Below, in pieces: positions 41,643 to 50,456 of a stretch of DNA of 64,000 nt. The DNA comes from CAVSJA01 sp963728145 (GTDB lineage Bacteria > Bacteroidota > Bacteroidia > Chitinophagales > Chitinophagaceae), in the NCBI GenBank assembly GCA_963728145.1, contig CAVSJA010000005.1, positions 62,001 to 126,000 on the forward strand, given 5' to 3'. Position numbers and translations under genes: made by a program. The notes beneath the pieces are model-generated. The model ran no database searches and was not told the origin of the DNA. It was given only the letters and a program-made list of their open reading frames with translations. Within the stretch, counting starts at the first letter, position 1; each line of letters begins with the position of its first letter.

Positions 41643-44048
41643 ATGAAAGAACCCAGATTTTTATTTAAGCCGGAAGAAGAGATGGACTTTATTCCCATTA
41701 TCCCCCTGAATGAAAATGAAGGCGATAATGGAGCTGACATTGTGATCCCCAATGAATTGCCCGTTTTACCCCTCAGGAATACCGTCTTGTTTCCCGGAGT
41801 TGTACTCCCGATAACAGTTGGAAGAGATAAGAGTATTAAGGCCGTTAATGACGCATATAAGGCTGACAAACTTGTTGGCGTGGTTGCGCAAAAAGACAGT
41901 GAGGTAGAAGATCCGACAGTGTCAGATCTGGAAGACGTTGGAACAGTTGCCCGCATAGTAAAATTGATTAAAATGCCCGATGGAGGTACTACAGTTATCA
42001 TCCAGGGCAAGAAGAGATTTAAGTTAGGCGCAATAACAACTGATGAACCTTACTTCAAGGCACAGATCATTTTACTCGAAGATGAAGAAGCTCCGCATAA
42101 GGAAGATTTCAAAGCCTATGTCGCGAATATTAAAGACCTGGCTTCACAGATCATTCAATTATCTCCAAATCTTCCATCAGAAGCAGCCATCATTTTAAAG
42201 AATATCGAGAATCCTTCATTTCTTATACATTTTGTAGCGAGCAATCTCAATACGGAATTGGCCGAAAAGCAAAAGTTACTTAAGCTGAATAATATTCAGG
42301 CACGCGCTGATTTGCTAATGCAATTATTGCAGAGAGAACTTCAGTTCGCTGAATTAAAAAATAAAGTCACCACAAAAACAAAGACTGAACTCGATAAGCA
42401 ACAGCGCGATTATTTTCTTCAGCAGCAAATGAAGAGTATTAAGGAAGAATTAGGTGGTGATACCAATGATCGCGAGCTGAAGGATATGCTGAAGAAAGCT
42501 GAGACGAAAAAATGGACAGAAGCCGCGAAAGAGTCATTTCAAAAAGGATTGGAAAAACTGGAGCGGATGCATCCAAGCACTCCGGATTATTCAGTGGTCT
42601 ATAATCATCTTGACCTGATGCTTGATCTCCCCTGGGGAGAATACACAGATGACTCTTACGATCTCAAACGCGCAAGAAAGATCCTTGACAACGAACATTA
42701 CGGAATGAACAAGATCAAGGAACGAATTTTGGAATATCTCGCCGTATTGAAATTGAAGGGAGATATGAAAAGCCCCATTCTTTGTTTTGTCGGTCCTCCG
42801 GGTATTGGTAAAACATCGTTGGGAAGAAGCATTGCGCATGCGATCAACAGAAAATATGTAAGATTGAGTCTTGGTGGTCTTCACGATGAAAGTGAGATCC
42901 GTGGACATCGCAAAACCTATATCGGTGCAATGCCGGGTAGAATTGTTCAATCAATCCGAAAGATAAAGAGTTCAAATCCTGTCATGATCCTGGATGAGAT
43001 CGATAAAGTGGGAAGTGATTTCCGTGGCGATCCATCCTCTGCATTGCTTGAAGTGCTCGATCCTGAACAGAACCATACATTCTACGATAACTATCTTGAA
43101 CTGGAGTATGATTTAAGCAAGGTATTGTTCATCGCGACTGCGAATAATATCAATAATATTCAACCTGCGTTACGCGATCGTCTGGAAATAATCGATCTCG
43201 CAGGTTATGCGGTAGAAGAGAAGATTGAAATTGCAACCAAACATCTTGTACCCAAGCAAATGGATTTGCATGGATTGAATGAACTCAAGTTCAAGATCGG
43301 CGTGAATGTGCTGGAAAAGATAATCCAGGATTATACACGTGAGAGCGGTGTTCGTGAACTCGATCGCAATCTTGCTGCTATCATGCGATATGCCGCCAAG
43401 GAATATGCGACGAATGGAAAGCTTAAATCCGTATTAACGGTCAATGATATTGAAAAGATTCTCGGCAAGCCGAAATACAGCAATGAAATGTACAAGGTTG
43501 CCAATATGCCCGGTGTTGCAGTGGGTCTTGCCTGGACCTATGTGGGTGGAGACATCTTATTCGTTGAAACCAGCCTTAGCGAAGGCAAGGGCGAATTGAA
43601 ACTGACGGGTAATCTCGGGAATGTAATGAAGGAAAGTGCAACCACTGCACTCACTTATATTCAATCCAATGCCCGGAAACTCGACCTCGATCCCGAACTT
43701 TTCGCGAAGAAAAATGTTCATGTTCACGTGCCCGAAGGTGCGGTACCAAAGGATGGACCCAGCGCAGGCGTCACGATGCTGACTTCGATCGCTTCGGCTT
43801 TGACAGGCAAGAGAGTAAAACCTTACATGGCCATGACAGGAGAAATCACACTGCGTGGGCAGGTTTTGCCTGTAGGCGGCATTAAAGAGAAAGTGCTGGC
43901 TGCAAAGCGGGCCGGACTAAAGGAGATCATCCTTTGCTGGCAGAATGAGAAGGATATCGAGGAGATCGACCCAACCTTTATTAAAGGGTTAAAATTTGAC
44001 TATGTAAAAAACATGCAGCAGGTTCTCGAACTTGCTCTACAGCATTAA
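41643..44048 (+). CDS. lon: ATP-dependent Lon protease
   Basis: 801 aa from the ATG at 41643 (MKEPRFLFKP); seven residues upstream in the longer frame are unlikely. LON N-domain (about 38-235, VLPLRNTVLFPGVVLPI), coiled linker (235-330), AAA+ module with Walker A GPPGIGKTS (384-392), Walker B MILDEIDKV (448-456) and sensor region, then the S16 protease domain with catalytic S707 (KDGPSAGVTM) and K750 (GGIKEKVLAAK), 43 residues apart as in E. coli Lon. It degrades misfolded and regulatory proteins in the cytosol. Complete and intact; followed by a strong terminator. Confidence 0.97.
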   Translation: MKEPRFLFKPEEEMDFIPIIPLNENEGDNGADIVIPNELPVLPLRNTVLFPGVVLPITVGRDKSIKAVNDAYKADKLVGVVAQKDSEVEDPTVSDLEDVGTVARIVKLIKMPDGGTTVIIQGKKRFKLGAITTDEPYFKAQIILLEDEEAPHKEDFKAYVANIKDLASQIIQLSPNLPSEAAIILKNIENPSFLIHFVASNLNTELAEKQKLLKLNNIQARADLLMQLLQRELQFAELKNKVTTKTKTELDKQQRDYFLQQQMKSIKEELGGDTNDRELKDMLKKAETKKWTEAAKESFQKGLEKLERMHPSTPDYSVVYNHLDLMLDLPWGEYTDDSYDLKRARKILDNEHYGMNKIKERILEYLAVLKLKGDMKSPILCFVGPPGIGKTSLGRSIAHAINRKYVRLSLGGLHDESEIRGHRKTYIGAMPGRIVQSIRKIKSSNPVMILDEIDKVGSDFRGDPSSALLEVLDPEQNHTFYDNYLELEYDLSKVLFIATANNINNIQPALRDRLEIIDLAGYAVEEKIEIATKHLVPKQMDLHGLNELKFKIGVNVLEKIIQDYTRESGVRELDRNLAAIMRYAAKEYATNGKLKSVLTVNDIEKILGKPKYSNEMYKVANMPGVAVGLAWTYVGGDILFVETSLSEGKGELKLTGNLGNVMKESATTALTYIQSNARKLDLDPELFAKKNVHVHVPEGAVPKDGPSAGVTMLTSIASALTGKRVKPYMAMTGEITLRGQVLPVGGIKEKVLAAKRAGLKEIILCWQNEKDIEEIDPTFIKGLKFDYVKNMQQVLELALQH

Positions 44049-44131
44049 GATATTTTTTGAACAAATTAAATACGCCCTTGTTATAGATATAGTGAATAAT
44101 TTTTCATGTTGGTTGTTTTAAGGGTTAAATG

Positions 44132-44164
44132 ATTCCCCCATTTTCTATGGGGGAATTTTTTTTG
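44132..44164 (+). terminator. Rho-independent terminator of lon
   Basis: ATTCCCCCAT (44132-44141) pairs with ATGGGGGAAT (44147-44156) and is followed by a run of T. Confidence 0.92.
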
Positions 44165-44191
44165 GGGAGGTCATTTGAACGCAAGACCATT

Positions 44192-44455
44192 TGATCGGAA
44201 GATCGGAAGATCGGAAGATCGGAAGAACAGAGGAACAGATGAACAGCGGAACAGCGGAACAGCAGAACAGAAGAGCAGAAGAACAGAAGAACAGTAGAAC
44301 AGTAGAACAGTAGATCAGCAGAATGTAGAAAGCGGAGCTGTCAGATTAAATACTCGCCTGTACAAATTTTTGATTCATTTTACTACGGATGTGGGTTTTA
44401 TTATTCTTCTGATCTGCTGTTCTACTGTTCCGCTGTTCTGCTGTTCTTCCGATCA
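44192..44455. repeat. Inverted array of 8-bp GGAACAGC/AGAACAGA units
   Basis: The left arm starts with four GATCGGAA units (44192-44222) and continues with about 12 units of type NNGAACAG (44223-44325). The right arm (44406-44455) has NCTGTTCT units and ends in TTCTTCCGATC, the reverse of the start. It fills much of the 440-bp gap between lon and porQ; the 80-bp loop shows no gene or terminator. Confidence 0.9.
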
Positions 44456-44491
44456 TTGGGTCTCCGAAATTGGGTATTTTAGCATATTCAG

Positions 44492-45523
44492 ATGCGCCTT
44501 CCAATTAGCATAGCCTTTGCACTTCTTTCCATCAGTTCCATTGCACAGACACTGGGTGGCACAAGCGTCTTCAACTTCCTGAGGCTTTCAAATACTCCAC
44601 AAGTAACCGGACTGGGCGGGATTAATATTTCCAACCAAACTGATGACATTGGAATGGCATATCATGAGCCTTCTTTATTGCGACCATCACATCATTCGCA
44701 AATAAATGTTGTGTTCAATTCTTATTTCGCAGGAATCAAGAATTACAATTTGATGACGGGCTATCATTACGAGAAATGGAAAACGACATTTGGATTGGGA
44801 GTGAATTTTGTCAATTATGGAACGATAACCCAGACTGATCCCAGCGGAAATATTTACGGTGAATTGAAGCCCTCGGATTATGTGGTCCAGCTATCCGCAA
44901 GCCGTGCATATGAATCGAACTGGTATTATGGTGGAGCATTAAAATTTATTCATTCTAATTATGGACTTTATCGTTCATCGGGAATAGCATTGGATCTGGG
45001 AGTAACCTATTTTGATACCGTTAGATTGATCCAGGCTTCGTTTGCCGCAAAGAATATGGGAGCGCAGATCAAGGCCTATGATAATACAGATCCTGATGAC
45101 CTGCCATTCGATCTTCAACTCGGTATCTCAAAGAAATTACTGAAAGCACCTTTGCAATTTTCGATTACGGCACATCATTTGCATCAATTCGACATTCGTT
45201 ACGACGATACAAGTTTTAACGAATCACCGGGCGACACTGAAAAATCTTATACCTTAGACAAGATATTCAGGCATTTCATATTTGCCACTCAGCTTACCAT
45301 TGAAAAAAGGATAGAGCTTACCCTTGGGTACAATTATCTCCGCAGAAAAGAATTGAATATTGGAAATGCAGGAAATGGATTGAACGGATTTTCCTTATGC
45401 ATTGGCCTGCTCGTAAAAAAGATCCAGATCCGCTATGGTAGCGCCTGGTTTCAAAACAACCGTGCCTATCACCAGTTCGGGCTTAACCTCAAATTCGACG
45501 ATTATTTTCAGCCGGGTAAATGA
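44492..45523 (+). CDS. porQ: Type IX secretion system protein PorQ
   Basis: 343 aa. Signal peptide MRLPISIAFALLSISSIA-Q. The family start LGGTSVFNFLRLSNTPQVTGL (split: LGGTSVFNFLRL then SNTPQVTGLGG) and DDIGMAYHEPSLL are characteristic of PorQ, a small outer-membrane barrel (PorV/PorP-like FadL relatives) that in type IX secretion binds cargo at the outer membrane with PorZ/PorU. Ends with strand YHQFGLNLKFDDYFQPGK. No other T9SS genes are in the window, and no C-terminal T9SS sorting domain was noticed in the secreted proteins here. Confidence 0.82.
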   Translation: MRLPISIAFALLSISSIAQTLGGTSVFNFLRLSNTPQVTGLGGINISNQTDDIGMAYHEPSLLRPSHHSQINVVFNSYFAGIKNYNLMTGYHYEKWKTTFGLGVNFVNYGTITQTDPSGNIYGELKPSDYVVQLSASRAYESNWYYGGALKFIHSNYGLYRSSGIALDLGVTYFDTVRLIQASFAAKNMGAQIKAYDNTDPDDLPFDLQLGISKKLLKAPLQFSITAHHLHQFDIRYDDTSFNESPGDTEKSYTLDKIFRHFIFATQLTIEKRIELTLGYNYLRRKELNIGNAGNGLNGFSLCIGLLVKKIQIRYGSAWFQNNRAYHQFGLNLKFDDYFQPGK

Positions 45524-45649
45524 GGCACGTAAAAGCAATAGAAGATTACCCTTACCTGGTTTACCCGCTTACCATAAGAAAACTCATTATTTGACGGGGT
45601 AATTTTACTATACACAATATTATTTAGATTTTGTTTCTATAAACGGGCA

Positions 45650-46072
45650 ATGATGGTAAACGTGGCTATTGCAGATGACCACCGGCTGGTCCGGGAGGCC
45701 TGGGCGCTATTACTTAAGCGCGATAAGAGAATTGCCATTACGGGAATCTTCGATAATGGTCAGGCGGTGATTGATCTCTGCCGGGAAAAATGTCCTGATG
45801 TCATCCTCATGGATATCAATATGGAACCGATCAACGGTGTTGAAGCAACTCGTGAGATAAAAAAATTCTGTCATTCCGTTCACGTCATCGGTATCTCTGT
45901 TCACTCCGATATTTCCTATGTCAACGCCCTTCTCCAGGCAGGAGCAAGCGGATACGTAACAAAAAACTCTTCGGGCTCTGAAATGATTCGCGCAATATTT
46001 GAAGTAATGGAAGGACGACAATATATCTGTAAGGAGATTTCAAGCCTATCGACTGAACGCACTCAAGATTGA
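45650..46072 (+). CDS. Receiver-only response regulator, probably C-terminally truncated
   Basis: 140 aa. A NarL-type receiver: IADDHRLVREAW, phosphoacceptor D55 in ILMDINMEP, GISVHSD and GYVTKNSSG with the conserved Lys. NarL-family proteins normally continue for about 70 residues with a LuxR-type HTH; here the chain ends after YICKEISSLSTERTQD, at the usual start of the linker. The stop TGA is made by the first unit of a GAACAG repeat array, and no HTH-like reading frame follows. It may be functional as a phosphate sink or be a damaged regulator. No kinase gene is adjacent. Confidence 0.82.
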   Translation: MMVNVAIADDHRLVREAWALLLKRDKRIAITGIFDNGQAVIDLCREKCPDVILMDINMEPINGVEATREIKKFCHSVHVIGISVHSDISYVNALLQAGASGYVTKNSSGSEMIRAIFEVMEGRQYICKEISSLSTERTQD

Positions 46073-46372
46073 ACAGAGGAACAGAGGAACAGAAGAACAG
46101 AAGAACAGATGAACAGCGGAACAGCAGAACAGCAGAACAGCAGAACAGAAGAATAGTAGAATGTTGAAGATCGAGGGTTTTCTCCAATTAATTAGCAACT
46201 AACCATCACATCACATTACATATTTGGGTCTCAAAACTTAAGGTACCAATTTGGTACCTTAAGTTTTTTTATTTAGGAAAGAGATTCAATCAACACTCCT
46301 TGTTCATCAGCTCTACTGTTCTACTGTTCTGCTGTTCCGCTGTTCATCTGTTCTACTGTTCTTCCGATCAAA
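46067..46372. repeat. Inverted array of 8-bp NNGAACAG units with terminator
   Basis: The left arm (46067-46157) starts with GATTGAACAGAGG at the receiver gene stop and carries about ten NNGAACAG units; the right arm (46300-46372) has the reverse complement, ending TTCTTCCGATCA, which supplies the TGA stop of bioB. A perfect terminator lies in the 140-bp loop. Confidence 0.92.
46233..46272. terminator. Bidirectional rho-independent terminator
   Basis: 17-bp stem: AAAACTTAAGGTACCAA (46233-46249) and TTGGTACCTTAAGTTTT (46251-46267), followed by TTTATTT on the plus strand. It serves the convergent regulator and bioB genes. Confidence 0.9.
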
Positions 46373-47339
46373 TTGATACGGCCTCTTTAAAAGCTTCGCG
46401 TGGTTTCAATCCTAAGAGCCTAAACATTGCTTTGTCTTCATCAAAGCTTGGATTGGGTGTAGTCAATAATTTTTCCCCAGCAAATATTGAATTGGCGCCG
46501 GCAAGAAAACAAAGTGTTTGTTCGGATATGCACATTTCCATTCTTCCTGCACTCAGGCGAACCATTGCATTTGGCATAATAATTCTTGCGGTAGCGATCA
46601 TGCGAATCATATCCCAAATATCTACATGAGGATTATTTTCGAGTGGAGTTCCCTTAACTCTCACCAGTGCATTGATAGGAACGCTTTCGGGATGTTGTGG
46701 AAGATTTGAAAGTGTGTGCAGCATCCCAATCCTGTCTTCATGATTTTCTCCTAAACCAATGATGCCGCCGCAACAAACAGTCACGCCAGCATTTCTTACA
46801 TGTTCCAATGTATGTAAGCGATCTTCATAGGTCCTGGTGCTGATGATCTCTTTATAGTATTCAGAAGATGTGTCGAGATTATGATTATAGGCATGAAGTC
46901 CGGCATCAGCAAGTTTCTTTGCCTGGTCTTCAGAAAGCATACCCAATGTGCAGCAAACTTCCATTCCCATTGCATTCACTCCCTTCACCATTTCCAATAC
47001 GCGATCAAAGTCTTTATTGTCCCGTACTTCCCGCCATGCCGCTCCCATGCAGAAACGGGTTGAGCCGGCATCCTTTGCTTTTTGAGCATAACCCAATACT
47101 TCCTCAGTCTTCATCAATGGCTGCACAGTTATATCCGTATGATATCTTGCTGCCTGTGGACAATAAGCGCAATCTTCAGGACATCCTCCGGTTTTGATCG
47201 AGAGCAGTGTACAAACCTGCACCTCTCCGCTTTCATGAAATTTGCGGTGAATACTTGCGGCACGAAAGATCAAATCGAGTAGGGGACTATGGTAGATTTC
47301 TTTTATTTCCTCCTTTGTCCAGTCGTTTCTTACAAGCAT
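46368..47339 (-). CDS. bioB: Biotin synthase
   Basis: 323 aa from the ATG at 47339 (MLVRNDWTKEEI); the longer frame would start inside a GTTGAC hairpin. Radical SAM enzyme: cluster motif C-x3-C-x2-C in GGCPEDCAYCPQ (4Fe-4S), further [2Fe-2S] ligands in CMGAAWR and CCTLGML, and the Arg ligand region VRLSAGRMEM. It inserts sulphur into dethiobiotin, the last step in biotin synthesis. No other bio genes nearby. The TGA stop is shared with the repeat array. Confidence 0.96.
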   Translation of the reverse strand: MLVRNDWTKEEIKEIYHSPLLDLIFRAASIHRKFHESGEVQVCTLLSIKTGGCPEDCAYCPQAARYHTDITVQPLMKTEEVLGYAQKAKDAGSTRFCMGAAWREVRDNKDFDRVLEMVKGVNAMGMEVCCTLGMLSEDQAKKLADAGLHAYNHNLDTSSEYYKEIISTRTYEDRLHTLEHVRNAGVTVCCGGIIGLGENHEDRIGMLHTLSNLPQHPESVPINALVRVKGTPLENNPHVDIWDMIRMIATARIIMPNAMVRLSAGRMEMCISEQTLCFLAGANSIFAGEKLLTTPNPSFDEDKAMFRLLGLKPREAFKEAVSI

Positions 47340-47375
47340 GAGAAGAGTTTGAGGCAAATTTAGGGGTTCTGAGGG

Positions 47376-47404
47376 GGTTGTCAACCCTCCCAGGGTTGAC
47401 AACC
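47376..47404. repeat. Single GGTTGTCAACCCT hairpin upstream of bioB
   Basis: A 13-bp perfect stem, GGTTGTCAACCCT-CCC-AGGGTTGACAACC, of the same sequence family as the 9-bp arrays but with one unit per arm. It sits 7 bp after the stop of the sulfatase-like gene and about 36 bp before the bioB start. Confidence 0.8.
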
Positions 47405-47410
47405 TTGCCC

Positions 47411-48925
47411 TTACTTGCTCAAATTAATCGTCGAATCCCTTAACAACGGAAGTTGTTGATTCAAGTTCGCATTCAAAACCACTCTAAACCCATTCACTGA
47501 GGTAATTGAATCATACAATTGGCTATAATTCTGGTTGGAAAAATAAAATGCGGACAGGTTCTCAAATTCAAGGTTCTTTTTCGCTGGTTCATAATTTCGA
47601 TAGCCATGATCTCCATGCATTATTATCACAAATGGACGTTTCGAATTATTGAATATTGAATCAACCAGTGGTTTGATGATGAATTTATTTGTATAGACCA
47701 ATTGCTGGAGATAATCTTTCTTATTTACCATTGTTCTTGCTGTGTAATGGTCCTCGAGTTTTTTTCCTGTACTATCGTAATAAAAAGTTTCATGTGGAAG
47801 AATGAAATGTGCATAGGTGAATCGTGGTATCTGTGGCGAACTAAAGGATGCTTTTAATACTCCATAATATGTTTCCCTGATCCTTTGCAATCCAGCATTT
47901 ACTTTTTCTTTTTCTTTCGATGTTAGCTCAACTCCTGGTTGCAGAAAACTGAAATGATAACCAATATCCCGCCTAAGCTTATTAATAAATGTTTGTCCAA
48001 AGACGGAACGATAGTTCAATTCCTCGAGAAATGGCGTGATCCGTGAAGGAGCATCCTTTAAATCGAAAATGGAGTAATTGTTCAACTCGTATCCCTGATT
48101 TTTTAACCAATGCGTCAAAAAGTTGTGATAAACCGTATAACCAGACTGAAAAAACTCCTTTGTATGAAAGGCATCTGTGTTATCCAATCGATTCAGGTAA
48201 TCCATATTCAAGATAGAAGCAATCGACATATGAGTGAAATTGTAATTGCTCCTGGAGTCCGGGACAACATAAAACTTCTTTTCCTTCAGGTAGTTAATAA
48301 TTTCCTCGTTCGGATAATTGAATTCCCTGTTTAAGGTTTTTGAATTGCTATATCCATCAAGCAAGATGAAGAATATATCCGGCCTTAGGCAGGTATCGCA
48401 GGTAACGGGCTGCCTTAAGTTGATTTTATCAGGTGGGTCAGCCTGGAAATGAGCACCCTGAGCGTGAGTAAGACCATTGTAAGTAAGTTGTATTAGCCCG
48501 GCTATCAAAAGTAGAATGAAAAATAGATTCCCCAAATAATACAAGCGGCTGAATTTTCCTTTTTGCCTGAATACATAAATGAGATAAATGATGGTAATTA
48601 TAAAAATTACTGGCAACAGGACTGAATAAGAAGAAAGGACATTCAATGCAGGCATCTCTTTTAGCCATTGATGCGCTAAATGAAAAAAATAGAAGATCAA
48701 CAACAAATAAAACATTATTGCTCCTGCTCTCGTTTTGGATCTTATTATCCAGGCAAGCAGGAAATAAACTGCAATGGGAACAAAGAAATAAATCAGCAGA
48801 TCCACCCAAAGCAATTTCCAATTCAGCAATCCATAGTAATGATTCGCCGTATTCAAATAAAAAACCAATGGAAGACTGATCAAAAAAAGAGGGTATTTCC
48901 TTAATATTTGATTGATTCGCTGCAT
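47411..48925 (-). CDS. Sulfatase/alkaline-phosphatase-fold membrane enzyme, paralog 1
   Basis: 504 aa. About five N-terminal transmembrane segments (12-165), then CDTCLRPDIFFILLDGYS, where D and Y/S start the metal site and catalytic segment, SNYNFTHMSIASILNMDYL, the block RFTYAHFILPHETFYYDSTGK, and MHGDHGYRN with the C-terminal metal ligands D and H. This is the alkaline-phosphatase superfamily topology of LtaS, arylsulfatases and phosphoethanolamine transferases: periplasmic catalytic domain on a membrane anchor. The conserved CxxC before the catalytic Asp is shared by all three paralogs here. Last gene of the operon. Substrate probably a lipid or glycan headgroup (inference). Confidence 0.8.
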   Translation of the reverse strand: MQRINQILRKYPLFLISLPLVFYLNTANHYYGLLNWKLLWVDLLIYFFVPIAVYFLLAWIIRSKTRAGAIMFYLLLIFYFFHLAHQWLKEMPALNVLSSYSVLLPVIFIITIIYLIYVFRQKGKFSRLYYLGNLFFILLLIAGLIQLTYNGLTHAQGAHFQADPPDKINLRQPVTCDTCLRPDIFFILLDGYSNSKTLNREFNYPNEEIINYLKEKKFYVVPDSRSNYNFTHMSIASILNMDYLNRLDNTDAFHTKEFFQSGYTVYHNFLTHWLKNQGYELNNYSIFDLKDAPSRITPFLEELNYRSVFGQTFINKLRRDIGYHFSFLQPGVELTSKEKEKVNAGLQRIRETYYGVLKASFSSPQIPRFTYAHFILPHETFYYDSTGKKLEDHYTARTMVNKKDYLQQLVYTNKFIIKPLVDSIFNNSKRPFVIIMHGDHGYRNYEPAKKNLEFENLSAFYFSNQNYSQLYDSITSVNGFRVVLNANLNQQLPLLRDSTINLSK

Positions 48926-48949
48926 CGGGGTCGCTAAAATACTAATGCT

Positions 48950-50431
48950 TTATTTATAATGAAGAAAATAAAAATGATCTTCGAGATAAGGATATTCTTT
49001 GCTGAACCAGTTGTTCAACAATTGCCGAAATGTCTGAACATTCGTCAATGAATCATGCAGGTTCCTATAATTTCCCGATGAAAAGTAGATGGCGTTCAGG
49101 TTGGGAAACTCCTTATCATTTTTTTTTGCATCAAAGAATCGATAACCATGATCACCCTGGATGATAAGCGCAAGCGGTCTTTTACGGTTTGCAAAAATGG
49201 AATCAATCAATCGCAACATGACCTTATTTGTGTATTTTATTTGCTGTATATAGGCTTTCTTATCCGCTTCGGGTTCCATAATTCCAATGGGCTCTATTTT
49301 GTTTCCGGTTGAATCGAAAGTATACGGACTATGCGGAAGAAATAAATGCCCATACACAAATTTTGGTTTAGCTACTGGTTCGGCTGATGATTTGAGTATA
49401 TGCTGAATTGTGATACTGTCGTGGCGATCTCTATTTATAGCGTATGTTTTCAATTTATTTGAAGGGCCAGGTCTCATCCAGGATGGGAATTGCCAGCCAA
49501 TATCCTTATCCAGCTTCTTATAAAGATTATGTTGTTCGAAAAGCTGAATTGTTCCCCAGATATCGAAACCAGGAATTGTGGAGGGATTCTTTCTCATATC
49601 GAATATGGAATGATTCTGGATATCATAACCTTCTTTTTCGAGAATTTGAATCAAAGCATTATCGTAGACCTTTTTAACGGCAGGAAGATAATGGCGTAAA
49701 CGGTAAAGCCTCGTTGTATCTGCGTCGGGGAGATAGTCCATATTAAAACTACTTCCAATGGAAAAGGGAGTGAGATTGTAATTGCTCCTGGAGCCCGAAA
49801 TAATTTGAAAGCTTTTTTGCTTGAGGATGGTATCAAACCTACTATTATCATAATGGAGCTCTTCGTTCAAAAGCCCGGTTGAGGTATAGGAATCAAAGAC
49901 GAGATAGAAAATATCAGGCTTTTCACAATTGGAACAGGGTTGATAGGAAGTTGCGATAGGGAAATCCCGGTTTCGATCCCTGACAAGAATTCTATAAAGT
50001 AGAAGCGACAGGTCTATGAGGATGATAAGAATTAAAAGCGTATTGATGTATAAGAAGAATCTTCCAAAATTGGATTTAGTTCTGAACAATATAATTGCAC
50101 AAATAATAACTAATATCGCAGTAATTGAAAGTAGAAATTTATAGCTCCTAAAAAATCCTGAACCAATCCCCTGCATTAACCAATCCTTTGTTTCTCCCAA
50201 AAAATAGAATGGCAGCAGAATGACAAGCGACAAAACTGCCGCTTTTCGAATGGATCGGGTAAATAAATAGAAAATTCCAGTTAATACAATAGGCAGAATG
50301 AAAAGGATCAGTATTTCTGAGTAAACAACATTGAATTCAATCAGTGGATGAAATTCTTTCCAGATATGCAATACCAGGAATAGTGGAAGCAGGAAAAGGA
50401 AAAATGGATATTTCTTTAGACCGTTTTTCAT
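48950..50431 (-). CDS. Sulfatase/alkaline-phosphatase-fold membrane enzyme, paralog 2
   Basis: 493 aa from the ATG at 50431 (MKNGLKKYPFFLFLL), which matches the starts of its neighbours; the upstream ATG at 50476 would overlap the previous gene by 20 nt. Same layout: membrane region (about 8-155), CSNCEKPDIFYLVFDSYT, SNYNLTPFSIGSSFNMDYL, KFVYGHLFLPHSPYTFDSTGN and QGDHGYRF. Middle gene of three paralogs, each about one third to one half identical by eye. Small gap to the neighbours, same strand. Confidence 0.8.
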   Translation of the reverse strand: MKNGLKKYPFFLFLLPLFLVLHIWKEFHPLIEFNVVYSEILILFILPIVLTGIFYLFTRSIRKAAVLSLVILLPFYFLGETKDWLMQGIGSGFFRSYKFLLSITAILVIICAIILFRTKSNFGRFFLYINTLLILIILIDLSLLLYRILVRDRNRDFPIATSYQPCSNCEKPDIFYLVFDSYTSTGLLNEELHYDNSRFDTILKQKSFQIISGSRSNYNLTPFSIGSSFNMDYLPDADTTRLYRLRHYLPAVKKVYDNALIQILEKEGYDIQNHSIFDMRKNPSTIPGFDIWGTIQLFEQHNLYKKLDKDIGWQFPSWMRPGPSNKLKTYAINRDRHDSITIQHILKSSAEPVAKPKFVYGHLFLPHSPYTFDSTGNKIEPIGIMEPEADKKAYIQQIKYTNKVMLRLIDSIFANRKRPLALIIQGDHGYRFFDAKKNDKEFPNLNAIYFSSGNYRNLHDSLTNVQTFRQLLNNWFSKEYPYLEDHFYFLHYK

Positions 50432-50456
50432 TTTTGTTCCTGTTTTCCTTGCCTGC

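Noticed and set aside
41381..41668. 95-codon plus-strand open frame upstream of lon
   Set aside because: It covers the core and right end of the MITE-like element and overlaps the lon start in another frame.
44192..46372. Tandem GAACAG repeats considered as a CRISPR array
   Set aside because: Units are 8 bp with no unique spacers of 25-45 bp, and no cas genes are nearby.
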